Source: Vespa crabro
Taxonomy: Eukaryota; Arthropoda; Insecta; Hymenoptera; Vespidae
Reading direction: 5' to 3'
Assembly (NCBI RefSeq): GCF_910589235.1
Contig: NC_060958.1
Span: forward strand, 9,876,437 to 9,940,436
DNA: 64,000 nucleotides
Position 1 is the stretch's first letter. Each line of letters starts with the position of its first letter. This document shows, in pieces, positions 12,401-26,300 of the stretch. Made by a program: the position numbers and the translations under genes. Under the pieces are notes generated by a model. The model did no database searches. It saw nothing but the letters and a program-made list of their open reading frames with translations, and was not told the origin of the DNA.

Positions 12401-15400
12401 TACCATCCAGAGCGTACGGAATTTTATTTAATTCTGAACTCACAGAGGTTTTTTATGAAATTGACTCTGCATCTTTAATACGTGGGTGCGAAATTAATCC
12501 ACCGAATGGAATAGTACCACCACGAGGGATTGCTATTCTCGAGGTTTCTTTTTAACTTTTTTCTTATATAAAAAATTATTCCTATTATATTTAATAAAAT
12601 ATATTTTTATCAGGCATCTTTCAAGTTCGATGTATGTATCGATTTTACCGTTATAATATGCATTATCGTTCAAAAGCATATAAAATTACAGTGGAATGTT
12701 ACAGGAAGCGTGCCATTTCCACAATTAAAATTTACACCATATTTCATAGAACAGCATCGTGTAATCATAGATACATTTCAGAGTCATCTGATAACGGTAA
12801 ATAATATTGGAACAACTAGGTCAAAATTGCAATTTGTTTTAGAAGAGTATCCTGAATTTAGCGTTGTAATAATACCAAACAAAAATATCGTAGGTATGTA
12901 TTATTTTCTCGTAAAAATTGTTTACTATTTTATCTAATTTTATATTTTCTTTGTAAATTAGTAGAAGAGGAGACGAGTGTGATAATTCCAGCAGGATCAA
13001 GTATGAGTTTTTATCTACATTTTCAACCGCTCGATCCAGCAAGTTATGTTTTTTATCTTCCAATAATTATCAATGATTTACTTGGACCAGTATTGGAAAC
13101 AGATCCGAAAACATTAAAATCACATGAATATCTATTGTCACAAAAAGAATTTTATAAAGATATAAAAGGAATTACGTTTCTTAAATTACCCTTGAATCTA
13201 CCTATTATTTCTATTAATTTCACGGTTGCTGGACGTGCTGTACTGTTCAATAAGTTCAAATTTAATTTTAATGTCGCCAGCGATAATGTGAGTCTTAAGG
13301 AATAATGTTGATAATGATTCTTTAGCTTTACTTTTGGAATAATTCGTACAGGTAATAGATGAGCTTAGAATCGACAATCCTGATACGTTGAAAGAAGTTA
13401 TAATAACTATAAAAACAGATAATTTCATAGAGGAAGACTGTCCATTTTATATCCATTGGTCTTATGGTACCTTTCCAATGATAACGTCGACGTCAATTGT
13501 ATGTATGTTACTTCCAAGAGAAAAAATTGTTTTTTCTATTGGATTCAAGCCAAATTGTCGGGGAGCTTTTAAGCTCGAAGCCCTAGTTTTTATACGAAGG
13601 AATACAGAAGATATATTATTTAATACAATTCATTTTGATGGTATTAATGCAGAAGAATCAATGAAAGCCGACGTCTCTGAAATATACCTTTTACCTGTAC
13701 CTTTTAATACTTGTATAGAGGAAAGATTCAAACTAAAAGCTCAATATTTTGAGCATACTTCGAACATTTCATGGAATATATTACCACCTGATAGATGTAG
13801 TGGCTATTTTAAAAATGATATGTTAACTATTCGCTTTCCAAATAATAATATTATTCCTGCTACATCGTAAGTAATATTGTATTATATACATTTCTTTTTA
13901 TACGATAAAATAATAATTAGTTACGATATTAAATTATTACGTTAATTTTAAGGTACACCGAATTAGATGTTATTGTCTCGTTTAAAAGCAATTCAACAGT
14001 ATCATTTTGCACAAAGATTGAATTTCACGCTGAACGAAGCCTTGTTGTATGCTTCGTGACAGTTTATGCGGCAGCAGATAATAATTTGCTGACAACTCAC
14101 GTTTATCTTACAACTACGTTCGATTATAATGACAAAATAATTTACGAAAAAGAAATAGCAATGCCTGTTACGAATTCAGTTATTGAATATGAAACAGAAG
14201 AAGATGATTACAATAATAAACAGAATTCTTTATACTTTCCAAGACAAGTATATTTTTAAATTGCGTTATACATTATATTTCAACGATAAATTTTCGGTAA
14301 ATGTTTTTTCCTCTATTTGCATATATTAGGAAAAAAATTCTACTGTAAGATCACAAACCAGAATTTCGTACCAAGAATCATCCAATGTTAAAAAAAAATT
14401 ATTGACTTCGAAATTTAATACGGAAAAAATTGAGAAAGATGAAATTGATGATAACGAATATATTCAGGAAGAAGAGGTATTTTTAAACCAAACTCAAAGT
14501 CTGGAAGATTTGTCTACCTCTTCTATCGAAATATCTGTTGAGGATAATAACGTTTCTAGCAAAATAATGTATCCTTATTTTCCAGAGAATAATGGAATTG
14601 TGAAGTAATAGCATAAATATTATTTTAGTTTTGTATTATATCATATATACACGTATTTGTGGCATAAATTTTATTTTGCAGTGATTATGAACAACATATG
14701 CATGGTATACTACTATGCGTCGAGCAATGGTTATATACAAATATTTTTAAATATAGTTTCTATGCAAATATTTCGAATGGTATCACAGCTATTTTCTCGA
14801 TCGTCAATCAAGAAGAAACAAAAAGTAGTAATATTAAACAAAAGAATCGATCATTTGGTAAATCTTTCGTCGATGTATTAGAATTATTAATAGGATCAAA
14901 AATTTATAATTATGTTGAGAAATTGTAAGCAATTTGTTTCATAAATCAATGTTCTTTCATTATTATCACGTGTTAAATATTGTCAAAAAGAATATCATTT
15001 CAATGTTATTAGGCCATCATTGCCTCTGGATGATATTTTACGAATTGATGTTATCCTTCGACAATATGAAAGAATACTCGATTTTTTACTCGAACAAGGA
15101 GCATGTTTGGCTCATGTATCAGCATACTTTCTTTTGAATTACAATGATTATATTACTTTCATTGATTCCATACAATTTTCTGTAAGTTCTTATTGACGAT
15201 TGAACTACAAAATATCTAATAAAGTATATTTCACAGTTACAAAGAAAGAAAATAGAATCTTATCAATTTACAAAATTATCTAAGTCATTATTCGAATCAA
15301 GAAGCAAACAATGTTGGCTGGATTTAATTTTGCAAACATATAAATGTTTTAAATTAAGTTATATAAATGAGAATGAATTAAGAACAAAATTAACAGTATG

Positions 15401-18169
15401 TTCAGAAGAATTTTCAAAGCGATTTATAAATTCTCGAGAGTTCGTGTCGACGACTGAGAGGTTTGAAGAGAATTCGTTTTAAATGTATTTCTTATAAATA
15501 AATTATTTACTTTAATTATCACTTTTTTCCAGTATTCAAAGAATGATAGATTTTCATGATAAATCCGTCGAAAATGTTATCAATCTTATGCACGAACGTA
15601 TAAAAGAAAGTAGTGATCGTTCGAACGAAGAAGTATTATTGTTATCTTGGTTGTATCATCATTATGAAGAACAAAGAACTCAAGATTGGTTAACCGATAA
15701 AAAAATAACATTAACTTCATCAAAGCAAAATAATATAGCACATGAAAAGAATATCAATAATTTCGATTTCATTTTGTCAGACGGCCTCGTATTAATCGCA
15801 GTTACTGGTGCTTATTGTCCTTTTCTAATTGACGAGTATTTTTCAAATTTATATATTAATCCCAAAAGTATCGAAGAGGTAAATTATATAACTTGCACTA
15901 AAAATAAGTTTCTTTTATGATGATTATTAATACATCTGCATGTATAAAATTGAAGGCATTACACAATGCAATTTGTTTGGTAACCAGCTGGACAAAAATT
16001 AGACTTGGTTTTATGATAACACCCTCACAAATTGTTCATCCTAACAGTGTGCAAATGTTGATGCTAGTTGTCCATTTGTTTGAAACTTTACCTTCCTACT
16101 TACCGAGATTAAAGGTTTGTTATTTAAACATTAAAATTGTTTTCTATCGAAGATAATAACATAACATGTGTTTTCTTTTTTACTAATAAAGATAAGATTT
16201 AATTGTCCTTTAACGAAAACTGTCATTAAACAAGTAACTTTTACAAATGTAACGGATAATCCAGTCGAATATTTGTTAGTTTTTATTGGCAACGACAATG
16301 GTTTTTTCTCGTTAGTACAAACTCAATCGCACATTCGTATTAATGCTCACGACGGCGTACAAGTGAAAATATGCTTTCATGCAAAAAAGATAAGAAAAAC
16401 AAAAGGTACATAAATAACGATACTTATACATAACACTATGTTTACATAATCATATATTTTTTAGCGTATTTACTTCTATGCGGTGCTGCATATGGCCCAC
16501 AATTTGGTATTAATCAAACTTATATATTGGAAGGTAACATTAACAACTTAGAAGTATCGCAAAAACACATCATACGTAGTAAACTTTATCAAATCTTGAA
16601 TACCATTTTAATCATTAAAATACCATATAAAAATGCAGCAGATTACGAAATATGGATGACGGAAGAGCAACCGACTAATACATGTAATATATACATCATG
16701 TCAAAATATCCGTCTGAAACTAAATACATGTATTTTTATTTAGCAAATTTAAAAATGACAAAATGGTCAGAATTACGAACAAGAAAAGTACTTAGAAGAT
16801 TATTTTTGAACCAAAAGATTATCACAGTTGATGAAGATGTAACGGAGGTTAATTTAGGAATCACCGTTGCATGTGTAACACCTACTACTAGAAAATGTTG
16901 GCTCATTTGTCTATCTGAAACGGGCGACTTCATTATTCAAGTATTAAATTCTTATTAAAAAATTTATAAATTATGTGCATATAATTAACATTTATCAATA
17001 TAATAATATAGATAATTTCACGTTGTCAACCAACTGTAATCGATCATATTGTGGTACAGTATAATAAAGAATACAAAGAGTGTATTTGCACTGATGACCG
17101 AGGATCGAATGCGGATTGTCCATGTAACGTTACAGTTCTTATACCATCTCGGAATAATAAACTTTGGAACTGTATAGCCCATATGTTCCAGAAAACATTA
17201 AATGTCAAAGAACGCGCGTTCTGGTCTCGATATTTAGGTAACACTAAGTTGTCTTTTTTTTTTTTTTTTTCATTTTCATTCAATGAAAATACCTATTTTA
17301 TGAAGTTACATGACGTATCAATTATTAGACACACATATTGGATTAAGACTAATACACTGGTTCATGGGTCATAACATTGAGACCGCGAATTTAGAATTCA
17401 CGCATATATTTAAAGCAAAAGTTATGTACTCTGTTTCTGCATCAAAAGAAAGTGATCTTCTCACAGTACCAGAGACTTTTATCATAAATGGTAAATATAT
17501 TTGCTTAATTGTAAGTGTCACCCTTCTTGCTGTTTGTTTAAAATTTTTTTTGTCCGTTTATATAATATCTGAATTATGCTAAAGGATTGATTTTTTAAAT
17601 ATTACTATGTACGCAGACGTGAGATTAGCAAATCAGTACGTTCCAATGATTGTTCATCTTTTACCGACTGATTTTCGAGTATATGAGACAACGTTATCTT
17701 TGACTTCTGAAGATGGTAAAGAATTACGGCTTTATGAAGTCAGTTTTTTGCATGTCGATGAGTGAGTACAATTTTTAAATACAATTAATACTTAGTTATT
17801 GATTATACAATACATTTTACGAACGCAAGGAGATAGGAATAAATTAACAACAGTACGTTTTTTTAACGTACATGGATGTTTTAATGTACTTTCGTTTGTT
17901 CGCATAAAATTACTGGTACACATGTACATTTTTTTTTCTTTTTTATATGTAAGATATACATAAATTTATTATGATATAATAAACAAGAAATATCGTCACA
18001 CTGAAAATTTCATAAGAGAAAATTCAAGTCTTAAAAAATCGTTCAATTCCAGAGAGCTTTGAGGTATAATATTATTTGCGAACAAACATTAGCCCTTTCA
18101 CATGGATGTAGAATATTTGTAGATAGGGCGCGCGATAATGATGCTCTAGGACAAGTTAACGTTATGTGA
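8557..18169 (+). CDS. CFAP47: CFAP47-like cilia/flagella-associated protein (ASH repeats plus CH domain)
   Basis: Twenty-nine exons chain in phase to 2,398 residues: 8557-8778, 8863-9140, 9244-9381, 9470-9695, 9828-9925, 9996-10144, 10225-10281, 10354-10677, 10741-10899, 10965-11185, 11258-11641, 11699-12081, 12156-12543, 12614-12893, 12962-13287, 13352-13866, 13953-14247, 14330-14604, 14682-14924, 15013-15181, 15237-15460, 15533-15878, 15956-16114, 16192-16405, 16465-16940, 17012-17237, 17329-17490, 17617-17761, 18055-18169. The N-terminal two thirds consist of immunoglobulin-like ASH/MSP-type beta modules (repeated patterns such as DFGTIDVGYISEPK and LYFGDLNVGEISQ). Residues of about 1860-1955 form a calponin-homology domain (LSDGLVLIAV, then VHPNSVQMLMLVVHLFETLP), and ASH-like modules follow. 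That order is typical of CFAP47, a protein of the axoneme central-apparatus region in motile cilia and sperm tails. In insects the role is presumably sperm or chordotonal cilia (inference). It is shorter than vertebrate CFAP47 (~3,200), so the N-terminus may be incomplete. The last acceptor (AGAG before 18055) is the least certain. Confidence 0.86.
9407..9451. repeat. (CA)n(TA)n microsatellite in CFAP47-like intron 3
   Basis: A short CA run passes into about fifteen TA units inside an 88-base intron, so the repeat makes up about half of it. Length change here would alter the spacing between donor and acceptor but not the coding frame. Confidence 0.9.
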
Positions 18170-19623
18170 ACATCATAGATATTTTCTTTAAAATTTTATC
18201 AACGGAATATGTGCTCGACGTCTTATTATTTAAATTTTTTGAGTTTTTCTATATTTTTTTTTTTTTTCTTTCCTTATGTAATGTATTACTAAATTTTTGC
18301 GCAAAGATATACGCAATATTATCATTAACTTATCATTTGCTGAATGAATAATATACTTTCGATTAATTATAATCGGCAGAATGTTTAATAGTAACAAGTA
18401 ATCACCATCGGTATAAAATATCTTTTTGTTTCCGCACGTAAATATTTCGTGCAATGTCTTTCGAATCAAAATCAAATAAGACAAAATAATAAAATACTTA
18501 TGGACATGAATGCCGAACTATATGATTATTTTATATGATAAACTGGCAGTAAAAGATATTTATAACAATTTGACGAACCTATAAATGTTCGTAATATCGT
18601 TTACAACGCAATTATTATCGAAAAATCAAAATCATTATTCAATATTCGTTAAGTTCCTACATCTTCGTTATTAATAAACACAATCGATTAGAAAACATCG
18701 TATACATCGTTGAAGGTATACGCATAAAAATGATACTTTAAAGAATTTAACGTACATTTTTAATCAACACGTTATAAATAAATGCCCAAGTCAAGATATT
18801 AGATTCTATAGATTAGTTAAAAAAGAAAAAAAAAAAAAAAAAAGGAAAAAAGGCACGTACAACAAATCAAAGATAGTTTTGAATTAAAATATTACTTGGC
18901 ATTTATTTGAAACGCATAATGAACTCTATGTTTACTTTTAACTGGCTTTCAATGAAACTTATAAATTATAATCACGATTTATAGGAGTGGATCAAAGTAG
19001 GAAGTCAAGAAAAATAGGAACTACAACTTCCCAATATAGAATATACAAATGTTAGAAGATTATCGCACATATGTTACGGGCTTATTTTTACAAGTCTATT
19101 AACATATTAACCTACAAGTGCGAGCTTCAATGTCTGCCAGTTAAAATAAATTTCTTGTCTCAAGAAATATGCGTATTTGAAAATAAGAATTGTGTAAGTA
19201 AATTATCGTAACATAATTAATAAATTATCTTATAGTATAGCGTCAAAGAATTTTTAGAAGCAATCAATATATGCATATAAAATCTATTCCCTCCTCCCTC
19301 AATACATGGATATTTGGATAATTGCGTTTGATATTGAGTCTAATACGCAGATGAATTTAAGCTATATATTTCTTTCATCATCCATCAGTATTTGACCATA
19401 ACTTGAAAGGTTTCTGAAGGTATGCAATACATGCCTTTTTTGTATATTGTATGAAAGAAATTACTATGATGCTTTCATACTTTATCGCGGTTATGTAATT
19501 TATGCTACATTTTGACCGCGAAAGATACGTACTGCTTTATTCGATTATGGTCTTGTATGTCGATAATGTTATCTGCACTATTTTTGTTTAAATTACATTT
19601 ATAACTAATAAGCAGTACATATG
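18170..19623. other. Convergent 3' UTR region, CFAP47-like / Spargel
   Basis: About 1.45 kb of AT-rich sequence between two stop codons on opposite strands. It must contain both 3' UTRs. An A-rich tract lies near 18820-18850. I see no coding frame with family resemblance and no RNA gene. Confidence 0.6.
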
Positions 19624-22600
19624 TCAAACCTTTCGCTTACGTAATTTAGCTTTCGCTTCTTTTAGAAGAAGATCAAATGTGTTATCTTCGTTATCTTGTG
19701 ATAGGCTACTGCCGTTAAGTGAATTACTGGCTAAACCATCTGTAAAAATAAGAAAATATTTGTATTAATGATACTAATTATGCAGTCATATGTCGATTGT
19801 AGTATTTCTATGTGTTTTTGCACTTTCATACCAAGATCTGCATATTTTACTTTGCAAAATGCTCTACGACCTCCAAAGCACAACTCATATCTAGGCAAAG
19901 TTGGATCATCATTTCCATGTTCTATAGCTTCGTATGCATCATTTTTATATGCGAATATTACGAAACCATAGTTATCTCTGTAAATCATCATTTAATTGTA
20001 TTATGATTTAATTATTTTTATTTTTATTTTAAAAAGTAAAATATTTTATACCCGTGTTCACGGAAATGTACACTTGTGTCTACAATTGGACCAAAGGCTT
20101 CAAATCTTCTACGTAGATCAGCTTTAGTAATTCCTTCATCTAAACATCCAACATAGACTATTCTCCTTTCTTGAAGTTGTCTTTGCTTTTCTCTGTCATA
20201 CCAATTATCGTATGGTCTACGATAAGAATTCGGTGGTGATCTAGCAATAATAAAATACAATAAATGTCATAAACATTTAATTAGGGTTTTTTTTATAGGT
20301 TGATAAATTAGACTGTCATAAGGTAACTATGTATAGTTAAAGAAACTTGCTCTGACAGAGAATCTATTACGAAATTAATTAATGCGTTTAGAATAAAGAT
20401 TTTTATTCTAACTGGATTAGATAAACTCATCACAAATGCAATTTCCTTGGTCCAAAAAACCACAACAATATGAAAATTGATTGGAAATAAATTTACCTCC
20501 TCCAGTCTCTGTAGTTGCGATAATTATCTGTAGAACGTCGTCTGTGCCTATCGTAACTTCTTTTGCGTTCGCGACTACCCCTTCTTCGGCGACTCGACCA
20601 TTTCTTCTTTCCGAAATTTGAACGGTTGGAAGACCTACAATCACGCGATATTTTCGATTCTTTAACGAATTTTACACGAATCTACTAGTCAGTCTTCATT
20701 ATTACTGTACAAACAAATTTTTCCATGTTCCTAACATATTATTGTTTTACTTTCAGCAAAAAAATCTACTATTTTCAACAGAAAAAGACTTTCAATCGAT
20801 TCTCTAGTCATACATTATTTTATTTGTTATTAATTTTTATGTACCTTGAACAACTAGAGTATCGTGAGGAAGACCTGGTTCTTGAGCGTGTTCTTGATCT
20901 TGATGATCTAGAACGCGAACATGAATATCGCGATCTAGATCTCGAAGTGGATCTCGTATCTGAGCGAGAATGAGATGTCCAACTTGTGCTTGAACTAACT
21001 GAACTTCGACGGTGACTTATTCTTCGACGACGAGTATTACTACGCCTACAAGATCTGCTTCTGCTTCTATTTCTGCTTCGACTTCTGTTTTTGTTTCTAT
21101 TTGTACTTCTGCTTCTACTTTTGCTTCTACTTCTACTCCTAGTGTAAGATCTGCTTTTGCTTTTACTCCTTGTTCTCGATCGACTTGAACTAGTAGTAAT
21201 CCTGCGTTTTTTATAAGTCCGCTCCTCCTTTTTGTCCTTTATGCGTTTGTTTCTGTAAATCATCAAATTCTTCTTAGTTTAATAATAAAAATGAATATTT
21301 CTTAATTGCAATCTCTTTTTCATCTATTTTCCTAAATGTTAGTTATTGAACATTGAAATGTAAACAACTATTTGGTTGAAATATATATTTTGTATGTTTT
21401 ATTCTCACCTCTGTTCTTCATTTCTCTCATCAATATCCACTAAAGATTTCGTAGGAAATTCAAACACTGTTTCGTATGTTTGAATTCCCATTTCATTAGT
21501 TGGCGGTTTTCGTTTCACTTTTTCTTCATCTAAATCCGCTTTTGGTTTCAAAACTGAAATAATTTCTCTTTCACACCAACTAAGATTTCCAGAGTTATCT
21601 TTGATTGGTTCGGTTGTAGTGGAAGCATGATGAACATATAATAATGCCATTGGTTGTATGGGTGAATTTGTTCTGCTACTATCACTACGATTTTGCTCTC
21701 TTCTGCTTCTGTATTCAGCTAAATTTAATTTTCTACGAGGAGGCTTTTTCGTTTCTTCTTTCGAAGACTCTTGAGTATTTTGAATTATGATATTTTGTAC
21801 CTCGTCATTTGAGCTATTAGTAGTAGTTACTATACTCTCATTAGGATTAGTGGTAAAAATTGACTGTACTGTATTTGGTGGTTTTTTTAATACAGAAATC
21901 ATTTGCTTGTTAGATTGTACTGATCTTACATTATTTAATGCATCTTTTCTTAACTGTAGAATGCTCGTAGCTAAAGCCGAACGTATTTTCATCTCATAAA
22001 CAGGTGTTGGCTTATTTAAGGACGCATTCTGAGCTTTTGGTATATTTTCTAACATTAAGTTTCTCGAAGAATGTTTTGAATTTTTTTGTTCCTGTAATTG
22101 AGTATCTTTGGGACACTCTTTCGTCTGCTTACTTATTTGCTTTTTAACTTCATTCATACGATTATTCTTGCATGATGAAAGTTCTTCACTATTGTCACTT
22201 ATTTCTTCGATTTCTAAACCACTGTCTTTTTTTAAATTCCTATCAACGCGACTTTCTTCACTCTTTGCAAGACTTTTAGATTGAGTAACTATTGTTCGGT
22301 TTGTAACTGTAGCATGGTAATCATGTTGAGATTTATTGTCTTTGCTTACAATTTTTTCACTATCACTAGAATGTTTTTCATATTCACTATTACTGTTCAA
22401 ACTGTTAATAGTGGAACTGGAACTGCTACAATAATCATGATCCAACTGGACTAATCCACCATCAATTGTTCTGGTATTAGCATTATTAGTCACCTAATAC
22501 AATAACTTCTAATTAGTGAATATCCTTATTAGGTATTTCAAAATTCACACTTAACAGAAGAATTATACATTTTATACAAATCGATTGAATTAGTAAATAT

Positions 22601-24818
22601 TAATATTTCAAAAATTTAATTATTAAGATAATTAACATATCTGCAATTGTACAATAAAAAAAATATCTGCCCATAATTTGTTTGTAATTACATTCAGAAA
22701 TTTTTTATTATCCATAATCTATATTACCATAGATTAAACTTAATGCAGATATGTAAATATAATCTTAAATCAATTAAAAGTATTTACAAACTTCAGTCAG
22801 AAACGTAAGATTAATCTACTGTTAAAAGGTGGAATTTTCAAAATAACCTGAATTCATTATACAATTTTTGTTTACAACTATAACTTCATGCTTAACTTAC
22901 TATTTTCAAAAGCTTATTTCGCGTTAATGTAGCAGCAGCATCTTGCATTCGTGTGCCATTACTACGAATTCCCCCTTGGGTACTTGGTATTGCAGGAATT
23001 ACAGAAATTACTCTCTTACGTCCTGACGCCTAATATAAAATATAATCTCAATGAGATATACTAGTTTGACTTTATATAGAAAAGAATGAAAGTTATTATT
23101 CTTAGCAATCACCTTTATCCTATCAATCACTTCTTTAGGCAGTGAATCGCGGATATTTTTATGTAAATTCGAAGATTGTTTAGTTGATTTCTTTGGGAGG
23201 ACAGATAAAGTTTGCTTTGTGGACGGTTGTATTTTACTTGATTGTATGTACACACTTTGATTTGATTCTGTTGAAACTTTATCACGACACAATGTCTTCA
23301 TAGCAGAGTTTTCAGATGCTTCAAATTGTTCTAGTAAACTTTTAACATCTCCAGCTTCTAACACTATAAATTAAATATTACAGACGTTTTCATAAATATT
23401 ATATTTAATATCTATTAATTATTATAATTATAGATTATATTACCTGGAACTTCACCGGACACTGTTTCAATATCAACGCAATCTTCAGTTTCTGCTTCTT
23501 GACTTACTTGTATTGGCATTTGCACTTTTGAATTCTTTTTTCTTTTTCTCTGTTTTGTGGGAATTTTTTTGGCATCATTGCGTGTTTTTTTTGTTATTTT
23601 ACTTTGAGCTGAAGTAGTATTATTTTCATTTGTAGATTTCTTCTTTTTTATATTTAATTCCTTTTTAGAATTTTTATTACTTTTATTTTGTGTACAATTT
23701 GACTTATAATTAGCAATACCTGTATTGGTATAAATTATACAATATAATAACGTTTAAGTGAAAGATCATTAATTTTTAATGTAATCGTGTCAACAACACA
23801 TAAAAAGATAACTGCAAACATACCTTCATCCTTGTTTTCCTCTTTAACATTAGATATATGTTCAATAGTTTCAATATTTCTTTCTTCTATAACTTCATTT
23901 TCTGTGACATATGAAGTTGAATTTTCAAAACAAAAATTCTTTTTATCTGATGCTGTCATATTAAATCCTATAATTTCCATGTATTCTTCCATATCAGATG
24001 CCTAAAATAATCTTCTTCTAATAAACTTATATACAAAAAATTCAATAATATATTCAATAATAATTCAATAATATATGGTCGAATAATGCTTCTAATTAGT
24101 ACGATTAAAACATAATTCGTTAATATATCAGTTAATTTGTTCAAAACGATTCCTAACAAAACACTTGCCTGCAAATATCCAATATGTTCCTGCCAATCGG
24201 TGAGAACTTTTGCAAAATCTTCTTTAATATCCATTTTATTTACAACAGAATTAACATCTGATACTGATAAATCTACTATATTGGCATCATCCCTATAAAA
24301 ATATCATTTAGAAAATTGGTTCTTTTTTTTTAAATAATCTTGTTAATAATTAATGCAGATTTCATTATAACTCACTCTTCTTCATTTCCCCATATAATAT
24401 CAGAATTGGTAGCATCAAGATGTGTTTCCATATATTCAAAATCATTTTCTACTATATGCATTAACAAGTCATGAGGATTTTCCATTAAATTATGCTGCAA
24501 TACAATAATTATGCTAAGATGTACAAATCAACGTTGTAAATAAAGAAATAGAATATATGAAAAATATTAACATATGTAAACGTCATATTGAATTAAGATT
24601 TAAAGTTTTTGCATGCATTTTATTTTTTACAAAAATATTTCTTTGAAGAACAATGCATCTTACAATTTCTTCAAATTTAAATGACACGTTTTATTAATAT
24701 AAATAAAGGAAAACATTAATAGAAACAACGGAAAAATAACAATAATTACCTCGTCCAAAGGTAAGGAAAAATCTGAGAAATGTTCCTCATCGTGAAAATT
24801 CAAAAATCCCGTTTCCAT
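19624..24818 (-). CDS. srl: Spargel, insect PGC-1 family transcriptional coactivator
   Basis: Thirteen coding exons (24818-24750, 24494-24376, 24292-24169, 24001-23824, 23719-23444, 23363-23113, 23029-22901, 22493-21409, 21252-20845, 20634-20497, 20240-20052, 19977-19832, 19739-19624) chain in phase to 1,075 residues. The N-terminus is acidic (HDLLMHIVENDFEYMETHLD). A lysine-rich segment encoded near 23.5-23.7 kb and a long Ser/Asn-rich middle follow, then an arginine-serine domain (about residues 750-880), an RRM (about 952-1030; RNP2 IVYVGCL, RNP1 YGFVIFAY), and the family C-terminus FDLLLKEAKAKLRK. A DHDY tetrapeptide at residues 400-403 matches the HCF-1 docking motif of vertebrate PGC-1beta and PRC. 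The protein should act in the nucleus to drive mitochondrial and metabolic gene expression. Met at 24818 is the first in-frame ATG of the first recovered exon; that exon continues open upstream to its acceptor at 24862, so a longer N-terminus is possible. The intron after codon 104 uses a GC donor. Confidence 0.92.
24163..24168 (-). other. Non-canonical GC donor splice site in Spargel
   Basis: Reading the minus strand, the exon ends CAG and the intron begins GCAAGT, which is the consensus for the minor GC-AG class apart from the C. The nearest GT, four bases on, would put a stop right after the next acceptor. Using GC keeps the frame (YLQ then ASDMEEY). Confidence 0.75.
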
Positions 24819-26289
24819 GACACGTTCCGGAATCCGTTTTATTACTATTGCGTAATCACAATCTGAAAGATCAAACACAAAATATTGACAAGAGTATTTG
24901 ACACAACATTGGAGAAAGGCTGTGCGCGCTATTATTGCTGACCACGCGCTCACTTTAAGGTTATGTCACGATTCCGATGCAACGCGCCACACGAGTGATA
25001 TGAACACGGCCACTTAAAAATCACTGTAAACACTCGAGATATATTCAACGAAAAATAAGCGTCACGTATATGAATTTATCAAAGAACACGTTGATTTGAT
25101 AATCATTTTCGCGCTAGAAATGATAGAATCACGACAAACGCCGAACGTCGATGAGACACGCGGTACCGTTACCCTTCCGGCAAAATCCGCGTGTAATCGT
25201 GCATCTCCGCACACGTTTCGCGAGGCTATTGACATGGAACTAACGAGGGAAAAGAACCTTACTGTTAATGTAGGAGAAGTAACATCAAATCAACATCGAG
25301 AGAATTCTGCACATTTGTGGTAAAATTGTAGATGCAACGTATATGAAAGCAAACATCCGTATGTCGAAAGTAGACGCGTTGCTTTAAAATTCACTCTCAC
25401 CGCTTTCTTAACGGAGGGAATACATGGAGGCGTTCATCTAGTATTACACGTCTAGATGTATGTATATGTGTGTGGGTGTTTGCGCTACACACAGTAGAAA
25501 AAGAGAATTCACAAAAACATGCATATAGTTGATGAGAGATAAAGAGACACATACACACAGATACACATACACATACACATACACGACAAGCAAACAAAAT
25601 TGTGCGCGTACAATCAGTAAGACGCCACGCCTCCACGAACCGAAGCTGAACGGTTGGAACCCGAAGTGACCACTCGACCGTCGTATTTTTTGAACGTAAG
25701 AAGGACAGACAAAGATAAGGAATATCCTGTTTGCGAAGAAAGAAATGGCGGACGATACTAATACTCGGAAATGAGATGTTATATTTATTCTACAGAAAAG
25801 TATCGCAAATCGGCAAAAGCGGCATGTGCCAGAGTACACGAGGAGCGCCGTCTGCCAACACGACCTGCCGCCCGTTGAGCACCTACATATTTAGCCTGGA
25901 ATCCTCGGTATAAATAACACGTGTTCACGTAACGACCCGTTTAACGCACAACGCATTGATGAACATGTAGAATTTGTCGAAAAGCTTCGAGATTACTTAC
26001 GCTCGAATGCATACACCTATACAATACACGACCATTCACTGTCCGTACACTGTCACATGTGATCGTTTAATCACGTTCTCAACACGACGCACCGCTTTTT
26101 CCCCTCTTGAAGTCTATCGTCTTGCGCATGAACGTCCGAACGCAACGCGACGCATACAATTCACTACTCTTCGCATCGCATGTATATATAACCTGCAGCC
26201 TACCTTCCCCTTTTTCCCCCTCCCCGGTTATACTTTCCCTCTCTTTCTCCGTTTCTTTGTATAAGTGCGCCATCGTACCGCTCCTCTAC

Positions 26290-26300
26290 TGCGCATGCGT
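26290..26300. promoter_or_regulatory. NRF-1/Ewg-type palindrome upstream of Spargel
   Basis: TGCGCATGCGT matches the core of the nuclear respiratory factor 1 site (YGCGCAYGCGCR); the insect homologue is Erect wing. A second, half-matching copy (TTGCGCATGA) lies near 26123. The site is in the CpG-rich stretch between Spargel and the cysteine-rich gene, so it could serve either. Confidence 0.45.

Noticed and set aside
20725..20973. Plus-strand acidic Glu/Leu/Asp-rich frame
   Set aside because: Antisense of the Spargel arginine-serine domain; the repeat-like character comes from the RS codons.
25397..25839. Minus-strand frames of 79 and 131 codons upstream of Spargel
   Set aside because: They run through a CA/TG repeat, lack family resemblance, and the likely leader exon ending at 25401 has a stop in the frame that would join Spargel.
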